8,334 nucleotides of DNA, taken from positions 1-8,334 of the forward strand of contig JAPKEY010000060.1 in the NCBI GenBank assembly GCA_028821815.1. Reading direction: 5' to 3'. Every line of letters begins with the position of its first letter. Positions within the stretch are counted from its first letter, which is position 1. A program made the translations under genes and the position numbers. Positions 1-6,091 of the stretch are shown piece by piece. Below the pieces are notes generated by a model that saw only the letters and a program-made list of their open reading frames with translations, was not told the DNA's origin and did no database searches. The stretch comes from Candidatus Poseidoniales archaeon (GTDB taxonomy: Archaea > Thermoplasmatota > Poseidoniia > Poseidoniales > Thalassarchaeaceae).

Positions 1-31
1 CGAATTAGATTCAATCGGCGGCCGACATTTG

Positions 32-838
32 ATGATGGTGTTTTTGCTAACAATTGACTTTATTCTTATACAAGGAATTGTCAGAATTTTTGAGATAAGA
101 AGGACAATTTCAGAGGGGGTAGCCGCTGCTGTCCGCGACCCGGAAATGGCGTATAGACTCGGGAGTCGGGCCGTGCCTAGTTTGCTTGAAATGTTAGAAG
201 ATGAAACTGTTGTAGGTGAGGAATGCCAGCACGTTATTGAGGCTCTAGCCGTGCTACGCGAGCGGAAAGCCTGCGACTCAATTATCGCTCGATTTGAGTA
301 TGATGATACGCATACCACCGCGGTAGCTGCAATGGTTGCCATCGGCTATCTACCGCCACTTTTGAGTGCGCTTACCGCGGAGAATTCACAAACCAGAATT
401 GGTGCCTTGACAGCAATTCGAAGAATGGCAGACGCCAATGCAATACCTGCACTAAAATCAGCTATGAATGATGCTGATTCCAATGACCGGGAAAAAATTG
501 TACGCGCATTTGGTTCAATTGGTTCTGAAGCCCACCCATATTTGATCGATGCACTTTCAGATTCGGTGAAGGGTGTTCAATTGGCGGCGCTCCAAGGATT
601 GACACTTGACAGCAGTGAAACATTGATGCTAAAATTAATTGAAATGGCTGAACATTCAGATCCAGATGTTAGATTGGCAGCAGTGGACGCCATGCAGCGA
701 TTTTCAGATGGACGAGTTGTCGCACCATTGGTAGCAGCATTGGATGATGACGATTCACGTGTGGCGCGTCAGGCAAGAAGAAGTCTAGATCATCTTGAAT
801 CAGTTGTGGCCCGCAAAGGAACGGCATCCGACCAGTGA
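32..838 (+). CDS. HEAT-repeat protein, start uncertain (possibly 5'-partial)
   Basis: Seen: about seven tandem helical repeats of roughly 28-32 residues fill the protein from about residue 47 to the end. They carry the HEAT/PBS-lyase pattern of a small-hydrophobic 'AVPSLLEML' first helix and an 'R/K..A..AL' second helix, for example 'DPDVRLAAVDAMQRF' and 'DSRVARQARRSL'. Known: such repeats form a curved protein-binding solenoid; no catalytic residues are expected, so the partner cannot be named. The start is unsure. ATG codons lie at 32 and 35 (TTG at 29), but the frame stays open to the left edge with no stop, so the gene may begin outside the window. The stretch 41-115 is AT-rich and encodes a hydrophobic segment ('MVFLLTIDFILIQGIV') that is either a membrane anchor or non-coding leader. 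In the latter case the ATG at 146 would be the start, and it still precedes the first clear repeat. The 3' end overlaps the convergent phosphodiesterase gene by 49 nt. Repeat class is confident; function is unknown. Confidence 0.8.
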   Translation: MMVFLLTIDFILIQGIVRIFEIRRTISEGVAAAVRDPEMAYRLGSRAVPSLLEMLEDETVVGEECQHVIEALAVLRERKACDSIIARFEYDDTHTTAVAAMVAIGYLPPLLSALTAENSQTRIGALTAIRRMADANAIPALKSAMNDADSNDREKIVRAFGSIGSEAHPYLIDALSDSVKGVQLAALQGLTLDSSETLMLKLIEMAEHSDPDVRLAAVDAMQRFSDGRVVAPLVAALDDDDSRVARQARRSLDHLESVVARKGTASDQ

Positions 839-1773
839 TTCATCTTATTCAGGGTCAGTGTGACATTCACCGTTTCACCCTCCGTCCACCAATCGACAGC
901 AACGAACGTTGGGCGTGTTTCGTGAGCTTCCCAGCATTCTAGAGAACGATTAAGCAAGAAATCATACGCATTGACAATCGGCGCGCGCTCAAAATCAGTG
1001 AGACCTGATTCCAGTGCAAGCCAATTGTTCAAATGCCATACCGGTTGAGATGAATCACCTCGTAGTACATCACAATTCATATCTCCTGGGAACCGATCAG
1101 CATAATTTGTCGTCCATCCGTGTTCTGTGAAACTGTGTAAATATGGAAAATTTTCATCATAGGAGCCCTCGATAAAAATAACAAGATTGTGATTGCCGTC
1201 AACCATTTGTCGAATGGTTGGCCATGGCTCACCTAAATTTTGAATATGGGCCTGCCCAATTAGTCCACTCATTTCAAGAATATATTCGAGATGATTGTAG
1301 GGGACATATGCCTCGAACAGGAGGGTGACAACATCGCTTGGCGATTCATTCATTTTTGAGTGTAAGTGTGATAGGAGTTCGACGGCGTTCTGACTTCCAT
1401 GCACACAAGGGTGGATTCCCGTCTCATATGAACCATGACAAAACGATGTATTGACTAGATCCTGTGAATATCGGGAATGATGTATGTCGAGCATGAATGC
1501 CCGAAATCCTGCGTCCCACTGCTGGCTGAGATTCTCGCGATGATTGGCCGCTAGGAAATTGAATCCTTCATCGAGTGTGGAATGGGCATTGTGCGTTTCC
1601 GGGTATGTGACATTTGTATACAATTTGTCGCAATTCTCAACTGAGCCATTGCATGGTTCTTCAGGTAACCTATCCTGATGAAATACGCCAATGGAGGAAA
1701 GGAAAATCAGCATAGAAACGCCAAGAATGATTACGAGGTTGTTGGAGTCTGTTTTTCCACTCAAATGATTCAC
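790..1773 (-). CDS. Membrane-anchored/secreted PI-PLC-X-like phosphodiesterase
   Basis: 327 residues. An uncharged stretch at about residues 11-30 ('NNLVIILGVSMLIFLSSIGV') after a short polar N-terminus looks like a signal anchor, placing the domain outside the cell. The rest resembles the TIM-barrel PLC-like phosphodiesterase family (PI-PLC X domain). Candidate first catalytic His is in 'PETHNAHS' (His61); 'FRAFMLDIH' (Asp96) and 'FCHGSY' (His113) follow as the metal/acid and second-His region. Then come 'DVVTLLFEAYV' (Glu154), 'WPTIRQMV', 'LVIFIEG' and a terminal 'PTFVAVDWW' strand. Six Cys after the anchor (41, 48, 112, 123, 234, 280) could form disulfides. Family knowledge suggests cleavage of a phosphodiester, classically glycerophosphoinositol lipids, but the real substrate is unknown. 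Start is GTG at 1773: the only upstream ATG-like choice is absent before a TAA at 1801-1803, and the next ATG (residue 21) would destroy the anchor. It begins 14 nt after the FMN reductase stop, so the two are probably co-transcribed. Confidence 0.85.
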   Translation of the reverse strand: MNHLSGKTDSNNLVIILGVSMLIFLSSIGVFHQDRLPEEPCNGSVENCDKLYTNVTYPETHNAHSTLDEGFNFLAANHRENLSQQWDAGFRAFMLDIHHSRYSQDLVNTSFCHGSYETGIHPCVHGSQNAVELLSHLHSKMNESPSDVVTLLFEAYVPYNHLEYILEMSGLIGQAHIQNLGEPWPTIRQMVDGNHNLVIFIEGSYDENFPYLHSFTEHGWTTNYADRFPGDMNCDVLRGDSSQPVWHLNNWLALESGLTDFERAPIVNAYDFLLNRSLECWEAHETRPTFVAVDWWTEGETVNVTLTLNKMNHWSDAVPLRATTDSR

Positions 1774-1787
1774 CGACCAATGATGTG

Positions 1788-2291
1788 TCAGCGAGCCAGA
1801 TTATCAATCATCGCATCAATGGTTTCAGGGTTGGCTTCTTTATCACGACCAGACATGCAGGCTCGACCAATGACATCCGCACCAATATAGGAAAATTGCT
1901 GGCGCATTGCCATAATGACATGAGCCCCACCACCACCACTATGGGTGGCCAAACCAACCGGCTTCCCTGTACACAGGGTCTGAAAGCTCTTCCAATCCAT
2001 GGACGTGGACATCCAAGCAAGGGCATTGTTCAATGTAGGCGGGATTGACCCATTGTATTCTGGAGCAATGACGACCCAAGCATCAGCTTCCGTCATCGCA
2101 GATACTAACCCAGCGGCATCTGAGGCTTTTTCAGGGTCCTTTGAATTGGCAATAGTGAACATTGGAAGATCTAGTTCGGCTAAATCAACAACCTCTGCAT
2201 CATGCCCCTTGGCAGTTGCAGCTGAGACGAATACATCTGCGAGTTCGCGATTGGCACCCGACGTTGCTGTAATCATCAAGAAGCGTGCCAT
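1788..2291 (-). CDS. NADPH-dependent FMN reductase-like flavodoxin-fold protein
   Basis: 167 residues, close to the usual length of single-domain NADPH-dependent FMN reductases. The N-terminal strand 'ARFLMITAT' runs into a phosphate-binding loop 'SGANRELA' (family G-S-x-R-x-x-S). At residues 76-93 stands the family signature 'APEYNGSIPPTLNNALAW', which contacts the flavin ring. A glycine-rich 'THSGGGGAH' (117-124) occupies the third FMN loop. Known: these cytosolic proteins bind FMN and reduce flavins, quinones, metals or azo compounds with NAD(P)H; the substrate here is not deducible. The frame extends upstream to 2456, but residues before Met at 2289-2291 are Arg-rich, unlike the family, and run through the inverted-repeat region into the divergent gene, so the ATG at 2291 is chosen. 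No Shine-Dalgarno is visible; instead a small inverted repeat (2294-2297/2301-2304) lies immediately before the start. First gene of a two-gene minus-strand unit with the phosphodiesterase. Confidence 0.9.
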   Translation of the reverse strand: MARFLMITATSGANRELADVFVSAATAKGHDAEVVDLAELDLPMFTIANSKDPEKASDAAGLVSAMTEADAWVVIAPEYNGSIPPTLNNALAWMSTSMDWKSFQTLCTGKPVGLATHSGGGGAHVIMAMRQQFSYIGADVIGRACMSGRDKEANPETIDAMIDNLAR

Positions 2292-2329
2292 GTCACTGCG
2301 AGTGGTGTCGGATTCTTGAACTTGTGCCG

Positions 2330-2394
2330 TGACGCCCGACCCTAAGGGTCGCAACCGTAGGCAGCGAATGCTTATGCGTAGAACGCGGGCGTCA
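2330..2394 (+). other. Inverted-repeat cluster, potential cloverleaf-like structured RNA or operator array
   Basis: Seen directly: a perfect 9-bp inverted repeat, 2330-2338 with 2386-2394, encloses further pairings. If the outer stem is limited to 7 bp (2330-2336/2388-2394), the interior holds three hairpins: 2337-2342/2346-2351 (6 bp, loop taa), 2356-2363/2369-2376 (8 bp including two G-U pairs, loop gcgaa), and 2376-2379/2383-2386 (4 bp, loop aga; it shares base 2376 with the previous stem). This is a cloverleaf on paper. The G-U pairs exist only in the plus-strand RNA, which favours a plus-strand transcript, perhaps the leader of the TPR gene. G+C is about 62 percent over 65 nt, higher than the surroundings. 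It is not a tRNA: no T-loop or anticodon arm geometry. The alternative is a DNA-level operator cluster flanking the candidate TATA box at 2371-2380. Pairings are certain as sequence; function is unproven. Confidence 0.45.
2337..2351. repeat. Perfect 7-1-7 palindrome, candidate operator
   Basis: Arms 'cgaccct' (2337-2343) and 'agggtcg' (2345-2351) are exact reverse complements around a single A at 2344. As DNA this is a symmetric site suited to a dimeric helix-turn-helix repressor; as RNA it would form the first hairpin of the larger structure at 2330-2394. It lies about 20 nt upstream of the TATA-like box at 2371-2380, between the two divergent genes, where it could control one or both. No regulator gene is adjacent in the window, so the partner is unknown. 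Confidence 0.5.
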
Positions 2395-2411
2395 GAAAAT
2401 GGGTCGAAGCC

Positions 2412-4739
2412 ATGCCAGAGCACGGACACGTAGTATGTCCTCATTGTAAAGCGCAATTGGAAGGTTCGGAAGCAACGTGCCCATCTTGTTCAGGCCCACT
2501 TTTTGGAATTGCCCCCATCACGCAAGAAATTGTCCCAGAATCAACCGGATCTGGTACAACAACAATCGATAATGTTGAAGTCCCCACATACACTCCACCA
2601 CCCGTTACAGAGCAAATTTCACATCCTTCAGAACCAGTCATAGAAGACGTTACAGATACACCCCCCCAAATGACCGCGGAAGATCTTGTCCAACGTGGTG
2701 AAATGCTTGGAATTGAGGGTGGGCATGCCGAAGCACTGAGCCTCTTTAATCAAGCGATTGCGCTAGACCCTACCGACCATATGGCATGGTTCAACCGAGG
2801 GGTAATGAGTGAAACAACTGGAGATGTTCAAGACGCCATCAAGGCCTTCCGCATCGCTCTAGACAATTGTCCAGGTCATGGTGCTGCAAGTGCTAATTTA
2901 GCTGTGCTTCTACAAAGATTGGGTCACCCCGAAGATGCGGTTCAGCATGCGCAAAGTGGATTGATTGCATTCCCCGGTCATCCAGCACTTCTCGACATCG
3001 TTAATTCAGCAGGCGCGGCCGTACCGGTCACACCCATCACCATTGATGAGCCCGTGGAAACGGCAGGAGCAGAACTCGAGATGGAAGATTTGGTCAGTGA
3101 GCCTGAGCAAACGTGGGCTGAACCACTCGGAGTTGTGAAAACAATGGATGTACATCCAGTTTCTACACTGCCAGAAACCACTGTGGAAGCCCCCACATCC
3201 ACAACTGGTGTCAATCTGGATGCACTGGCTGAAGGGGCAACAGAAATGATTCGACAAGGCGATGCTGCTGGGGCACTTGAATCTCTCAGGGCTCACCTTC
3301 CCGAGGCCGCGGCTGAGCATCCACAATGTTGGCGGGCGGCCGCTGGAGCCATGGCACGCCTCAGTCTTCCTGAGGCGGCAATCAATGCCTTCGAATATGC
3401 GCTCGATCTTGATGCAAATCACGCTCCGACATGGTTCAACCTTGGCTCACTGCGTCAGCGTGAACAAGATTTACAGGGTGCACTATCATGTTTTGAAAGG
3501 GCTTTGAGTCTCGATGAACACTATGCAAAGGCTGCAAATGGCGTCGGTATTGTGGCCTTGGAATTGGGTCAAATTGAAACGTCCCTCAATGGATTTTCTA
3601 AACTAAACATGGCATTGGGTAACCTACGCGGCCATCCTAGTGGTATTATCTATGCGGGATTACTCATTGATTTGGCTGAGGGTGAGGGGCGTGTCCTCGA
3701 GTTGGATGCAACCATACCAACCACCTTGCCTGCCGGCCCAGAAATGGCCAAAACAGCACTGGAGATGATTCCAGATGGTGCTCACACACTGCGTGCTAGA
3801 GCCTTCACATCGAGTGAGAATCACGCAGAGGCAATTACTGTCTGGAAAGGATTGCTTGAACATGATAAGCAGGACGCAGATCTCTGGCTTGGCCTAGCCC
3901 GTTCACTCAGTGCAGCTGGTAGCGAGGAAAAAGCCGCAGCATGCAGGGAGAAGGCTCGTGGCTTGGGGGCAAATGTGGCAGAACCAACAGCGCAACCAGT
4001 CATTGCTGTGGAACCACTCCACCAACCTGAGGCACAAGAGATATCTGAAATCGAAGTAGTAAGTTCTGAATCAAACGAGGAAGACGACCCCTGGGCTGCT
4101 TTCTCTCAACCTGAAAACGACGATACTGTGGGAGTTGGACCACAAATTTCCACAGAAGAGATCATCGCCCATGAGGCGGCCTTGGATACAGTCCAAGAAC
4201 CAGAACCTCTGGCATTTGAGCCGGTTAGTGAAGAAGTTAATCTGGCGGCAGCAGCATTAGAAGTTCAATCTGTTGAAATGGTTGAGCATGTGGTTCTCCC
4301 AGATTCATCTAGTGTGGCCAATCAGGATATTGAGTGGTACAACAAGGGTATCGAGTTACTCAACAAGGATCGCTACAAGGAGGCGCTATCTTGCTTTGAT
4401 CGTGCCTTACCATCCTTCAAGGATGACAAAACCATGGCCATTAAAATATTGAATGGACGGGGGAATTGTTTCTATTCCCTCAACCAATACAAAGAAGCTA
4501 TCGAGAATTATTACAAGGCTTTCGGAATCGACAAAAGTTTGACCACAGGGAAAGCACTGTACAACATGGGCACTGCATACGCTGAACTTGAATCATATGA
4601 CAATGCGATTCACTGTTTCAACCAATCTATGGGCAAAGATGTGGGTGAATCACTCAAAAGTGAGAACAAGAAGCGGGCAAAGGAACAGATTCGTCGATGC
4701 AAGTTACTTCTGAAAGAACAGAAGAAGCGCGCAGCATGA
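2412..4739 (+). CDS. Large zinc-ribbon plus TPR-repeat scaffold protein
   Basis: 775 residues. A zinc ribbon opens the protein: 'CPHC' (Cys9, Cys12) and 'CPSC' (Cys23, Cys26). A Pro/Thr-rich linker follows to about residue 86. TPR block 1 (about 87-190) has three repeats with typical 'A..LF..AI.LDP' and 'AWFNRGV' motifs. A second acidic linker (about 200-268) leads to TPR block 2 (about 270-400), with a degenerate repeat near 467-517 ('AEAITVWKGLLEHD'). A long Glu/Asp-rich linker (about 530-635) contains 'DDPWAAF' (559-564 region). TPR block 3 (about 640-775) ends in a Lys/Arg-rich tail. Known: TPR arrays bind peptides and assemble complexes; zinc ribbons bind nucleic acid or protein. Inferred: a cytosolic scaffold or adaptor, client unknown. 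No signal peptide or membrane segment is seen. The start at 2412 is the only ATG after the in-frame TAG at 2379-2381. It is followed by a T-tract and a new promoter, so it is probably transcribed apart from the next gene. Confidence 0.9.
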   Translation: MPEHGHVVCPHCKAQLEGSEATCPSCSGPLFGIAPITQEIVPESTGSGTTTIDNVEVPTYTPPPVTEQISHPSEPVIEDVTDTPPQMTAEDLVQRGEMLGIEGGHAEALSLFNQAIALDPTDHMAWFNRGVMSETTGDVQDAIKAFRIALDNCPGHGAASANLAVLLQRLGHPEDAVQHAQSGLIAFPGHPALLDIVNSAGAAVPVTPITIDEPVETAGAELEMEDLVSEPEQTWAEPLGVVKTMDVHPVSTLPETTVEAPTSTTGVNLDALAEGATEMIRQGDAAGALESLRAHLPEAAAEHPQCWRAAAGAMARLSLPEAAINAFEYALDLDANHAPTWFNLGSLRQREQDLQGALSCFERALSLDEHYAKAANGVGIVALELGQIETSLNGFSKLNMALGNLRGHPSGIIYAGLLIDLAEGEGRVLELDATIPTTLPAGPEMAKTALEMIPDGAHTLRARAFTSSENHAEAITVWKGLLEHDKQDADLWLGLARSLSAAGSEEKAAACREKARGLGANVAEPTAQPVIAVEPLHQPEAQEISEIEVVSSESNEEDDPWAAFSQPENDDTVGVGPQISTEEIIAHEAALDTVQEPEPLAFEPVSEEVNLAAAALEVQSVEMVEHVVLPDSSSVANQDIEWYNKGIELLNKDRYKEALSCFDRALPSFKDDKTMAIKILNGRGNCFYSLNQYKEAIENYYKAFGIDKSLTTGKALYNMGTAYAELESYDNAIHCFNQSMGKDVGESLKSENKKRAKEQIRRCKLLLKEQKKRAA

Positions 4740-4760
4740 GATTCCTCCCGATTTGGTTAA

Positions 4761-4766
4761 CTTTTT
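4761..4766 (+). terminator. Possible T-tract terminator after the TPR gene
   Basis: 'ctttttccc' begins 22 nt after the TPR gene stop. Archaeal RNA polymerase can terminate at short U-tracts without a hairpin. A small inverted repeat, 'ccca' 4767-4770 with 'tggg' 4776-4779, lies just downstream rather than upstream, so this is not a classic bacterial intrinsic terminator. The tract is short, and the call is weak. Confidence 0.3.
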
Positions 4767-4779
4767 CCCAATAGATGGG

Positions 4780-4786
4780 TTTATGC
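4780..4786 (+). promoter_or_regulatory. TATA-like box for a leaderless SLOG-fdhD-ydeP transcript
   Basis: 'tttatgc' is centred about 26-27 nt upstream of the ATG at 4809, exactly where an archaeal TATA box would sit if transcription began at or next to the start codon. No Shine-Dalgarno precedes that ATG ('tattcagaatt'), which agrees with a leaderless mRNA. The same 'ttatgc' core recurs at 2372-2377 before the TPR gene. Placement is suggestive; the box itself is a weak match to TTTATATA. Confidence 0.4.
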
Positions 4787-4808
4787 CACCACACACCTAT
4801 TCAGAATT

Positions 4809-5258
4809 ATGGCGAATGAAGCAGGCAGCGATGTCATCGGCCGGCTCGGTGGCAAGGATTTGAATCAAGATGGTCGTATTGTCAATCTAGTTGTAGTTGG
4901 TTCCAGTCGATTTTATGACTACTCGATTATCGAAGAGGCACTGGATCAGTGGGCTGCTGATGAAGCGAACCCAGACCTTGTTATCACAGGAGGGGCGAGT
5001 GGTGTAGATTACCTCGCTGAACGATGGGCAGACAACAATAATATCGCCTTCGCAGTATTTTCAGAAGAATGGAATGCTCCTCGGGCTGGTCTTGAAGATG
5101 GTGGAAGAAATGCTGCACCAACATCACTCACAAATCAACTCCTCGAAGTAGCCACCCATATCTTGGCATTTCCATCTCCAACGAGCAAGTGGACACAGGT
5201 CGTAATCGACATGGCTGAAGCCATGGGCAAACCGGTCAAAATTGTCCAAATTGAATAA
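4809..5258 (+). CDS. SLOG-superfamily (YspA/DUF2493-like) nucleotide-binding protein
   Basis: 149 residues, a single Rossmann-like domain preceded by about 24 polar residues. Motifs in family order: 'VVVGSSRFYD' (28-37) at the end of strand 1, 'LVITGGASGVDYLAERWA' (57-74) with the glycine-rich phosphate loop and following helix, 'FSEEW' (84-88), 'GGRNAAPTSLTNQLL' (98-112) matching the family G-x-R-N segment, and 'THILAFP' (116-122). Known: YspA-type SLOG proteins are predicted to bind nucleotides or nucleotide-derived ligands, often without known function; related SLOG proteins include cytokinin-activating LOG, Smf/DprA and putative molybdenum-cofactor carriers. Here the gene lies 19 nt before the preferred fdhD start and heads a cluster with fdhD and a bis-MGD enzyme, so a part in molybdenum-cofactor handling is inferred but untested. 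The ATG at 4809 is supported by a TATA-like box about 27 nt upstream; no Shine-Dalgarno is present. Confidence 0.8.
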   Translation: MANEAGSDVIGRLGGKDLNQDGRIVNLVVVGSSRFYDYSIIEEALDQWAADEANPDLVITGGASGVDYLAERWADNNNIAFAVFSEEWNAPRAGLEDGGRNAAPTSLTNQLLEVATHILAFPSPTSKWTQVVIDMAEAMGKPVKIVQIE

Positions 5259-5277
5259 CACAAATTCCGACAGGGCC

Positions 5278-6072
5278 ATGAAGCGTCACCTCACACGCGT
5301 GTGCATGGAGGAGCGTGTGGCAGCTCAGCGTGTGACGAATGGTGACGCCCATCCACTCGAAGAAATTGTTGCCGTGGAAGAGCCTCTTGAGATTCACATC
5401 AATGGGCAACCATGGATTACAACCATGCGGACCCCCGGTCAAGATCGTGAATTGTCGCTTGGCTTACTCTACTCCGAAGGGTTGCTTTCTGATATTGCTG
5501 ATATTGATACGGTCGATGTTAATGATAATGTGGTTCAAATTAATGGTCAAATTTCCATCGACGGACATACTCGAGGATTTGTCCGTTCAAGTTCATGTGG
5601 TGTGTGTGGTCGGGCATCGCTCGATGCGATGATGGCCCGTCATCCACCTGCTATTTCTTTAGATGGATTCACCATCAGTTGTGACTCAATTGATTCACTA
5701 TTGAATCGACTACGAGCAAAACAATCTGTTTTCGACTCCACTGGTGGAGTTCATGCTGTTGCCCTGTTTAGCGATGACTCTGTGATTACTGATCTTGCTG
5801 AGGATGTTGGTCGCCACAACGCAATGGACAAAATTATCGGTCGCTCGATAACGCAGTTACCTCTCTCTGACAAGGGATTCTTATTGAGTGGACGGGTATC
5901 ATTTGAGATGGTTCAGAAGGCTGTGATGGCAGGTTCACCCTGTATCATCGCAATCGGGGCACCGACCACTCTTGCAATCGAACTAGCACGACAGCATGGT
6001 ATTACACTGATTGGTTTTGCCAGAGATTACAGATTCAATGTGTATACGGGTTCATGGCGATTGCAGGACTGA
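5278..6072 (+). CDS. fdhD: FdhD, sulfurtransferase for formate dehydrogenase-type enzymes
   Basis: 264 residues from ATG 5278. Known: FdhD takes sulfur from an IscS-type cysteine desulfurase and passes it to bis-MGD cofactor before insertion into formate dehydrogenase-type enzymes; without it the enzyme is inactive. Seen: 'EEPLEIHINGQPW' near the N-terminus, 'TPGQDRELSLGLLYSEGLL' (the 'F..G.L.SEG' region), the redox/catalytic pair in 'SSCGVCGR' (Cys107 and Cys110), 'STGGVHAVAL', the signature 'EDVGRHNAMDK' (175-185), 'LSGRVSFEMVQKAVMAGSP', and 'TTLAIELA' to the end. Every family block is present, so the gene looks intact. A TTG at 5242 in the same frame would add 12 residues and overlap the SLOG gene by 17 nt; the ATG is preferred because the extra residues are not conserved-looking and FdhD N-termini vary. 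The cytosolic partner is almost certainly the oxidoreductase encoded 19 nt downstream. Confidence 0.96.
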   Translation: MKRHLTRVCMEERVAAQRVTNGDAHPLEEIVAVEEPLEIHINGQPWITTMRTPGQDRELSLGLLYSEGLLSDIADIDTVDVNDNVVQINGQISIDGHTRGFVRSSSCGVCGRASLDAMMARHPPAISLDGFTISCDSIDSLLNRLRAKQSVFDSTGGVHAVALFSDDSVITDLAEDVGRHNAMDKIIGRSITQLPLSDKGFLLSGRVSFEMVQKAVMAGSPCIIAIGAPTTLAIELARQHGITLIGFARDYRFNVYTGSWRLQD

Positions 6073-6076
6073 TTTC

Positions 6077-6082
6077 AAGGGG
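6077..6082 (+). promoter_or_regulatory. Shine-Dalgarno-like site for the molybdopterin oxidoreductase
   Basis: 'aagggg' lies 9 nt before the ATG at 6092, in the 19-nt gap after the fdhD stop. It is the most convincing ribosome-binding site in the window, as expected for an internal operon gene in an organism whose first genes seem leaderless. It supports 6092 as the start. Confidence 0.5.
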
Positions 6083-6091
6083 TTTACACAA

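Larger units (their letters stand above)
2292..2411. promoter_or_regulatory. Divergent intergenic/promoter region
   Basis: This 120-nt gap lies between the divergent starts of the FMN reductase gene (minus strand) and the zinc-ribbon/TPR gene (plus strand), so promoters for both should be here. The best TATA-like string is 'cttatgcgta' at 2371-2380; a TATA near 2373 would put plus-strand transcription start close to 2399, leaving a leader of about 12 nt. The string resembles 'tttatgcc' before the SLOG gene. No good TATA box is visible for the minus-strand gene. Most of the remaining sequence is taken up by inverted repeats listed separately. Promoter assignment is inference. Confidence 0.5.

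Noticed and set aside
2330..2394. A tRNA gene, because of the 7-bp outer stem and three internal arms
   Set aside because: Arm sizes and loops do not fit: no T-loop with TTCRA, no 7-nt anticodon loop, first arm has a 3-nt loop, and the element is only 65 nt.
2330..2394. Moco riboswitch, given the molybdenum genes further downstream
   Set aside because: The element precedes the TPR gene, not the Mo genes, and its stems do not match the Moco element that I know. The SLOG-fdhD-ydeP cluster has its own promoter-like site after 4740.
2292..2456. N-terminal extension of the FMN reductase up to 2456
   Set aside because: The added 55 residues are Arg-rich, do not resemble the family, cross the inverted repeats and overlap the start of the divergent TPR gene. 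The family begins at the strand encoded just after the ATG at 2291.
2661..2667. Run of seven C as a frameshift or slippage site in the TPR gene
   Set aside because: The frame is continuous and meaningful on both sides (linker then TPR block 1), so there is no sign of a shift.
3006..3422. 138-codon open frame on the minus strand inside the TPR gene
   Set aside because: The plus-strand frame has clear TPR motifs over the same bases; the antisense product is Cys-rich and featureless, a shadow frame.
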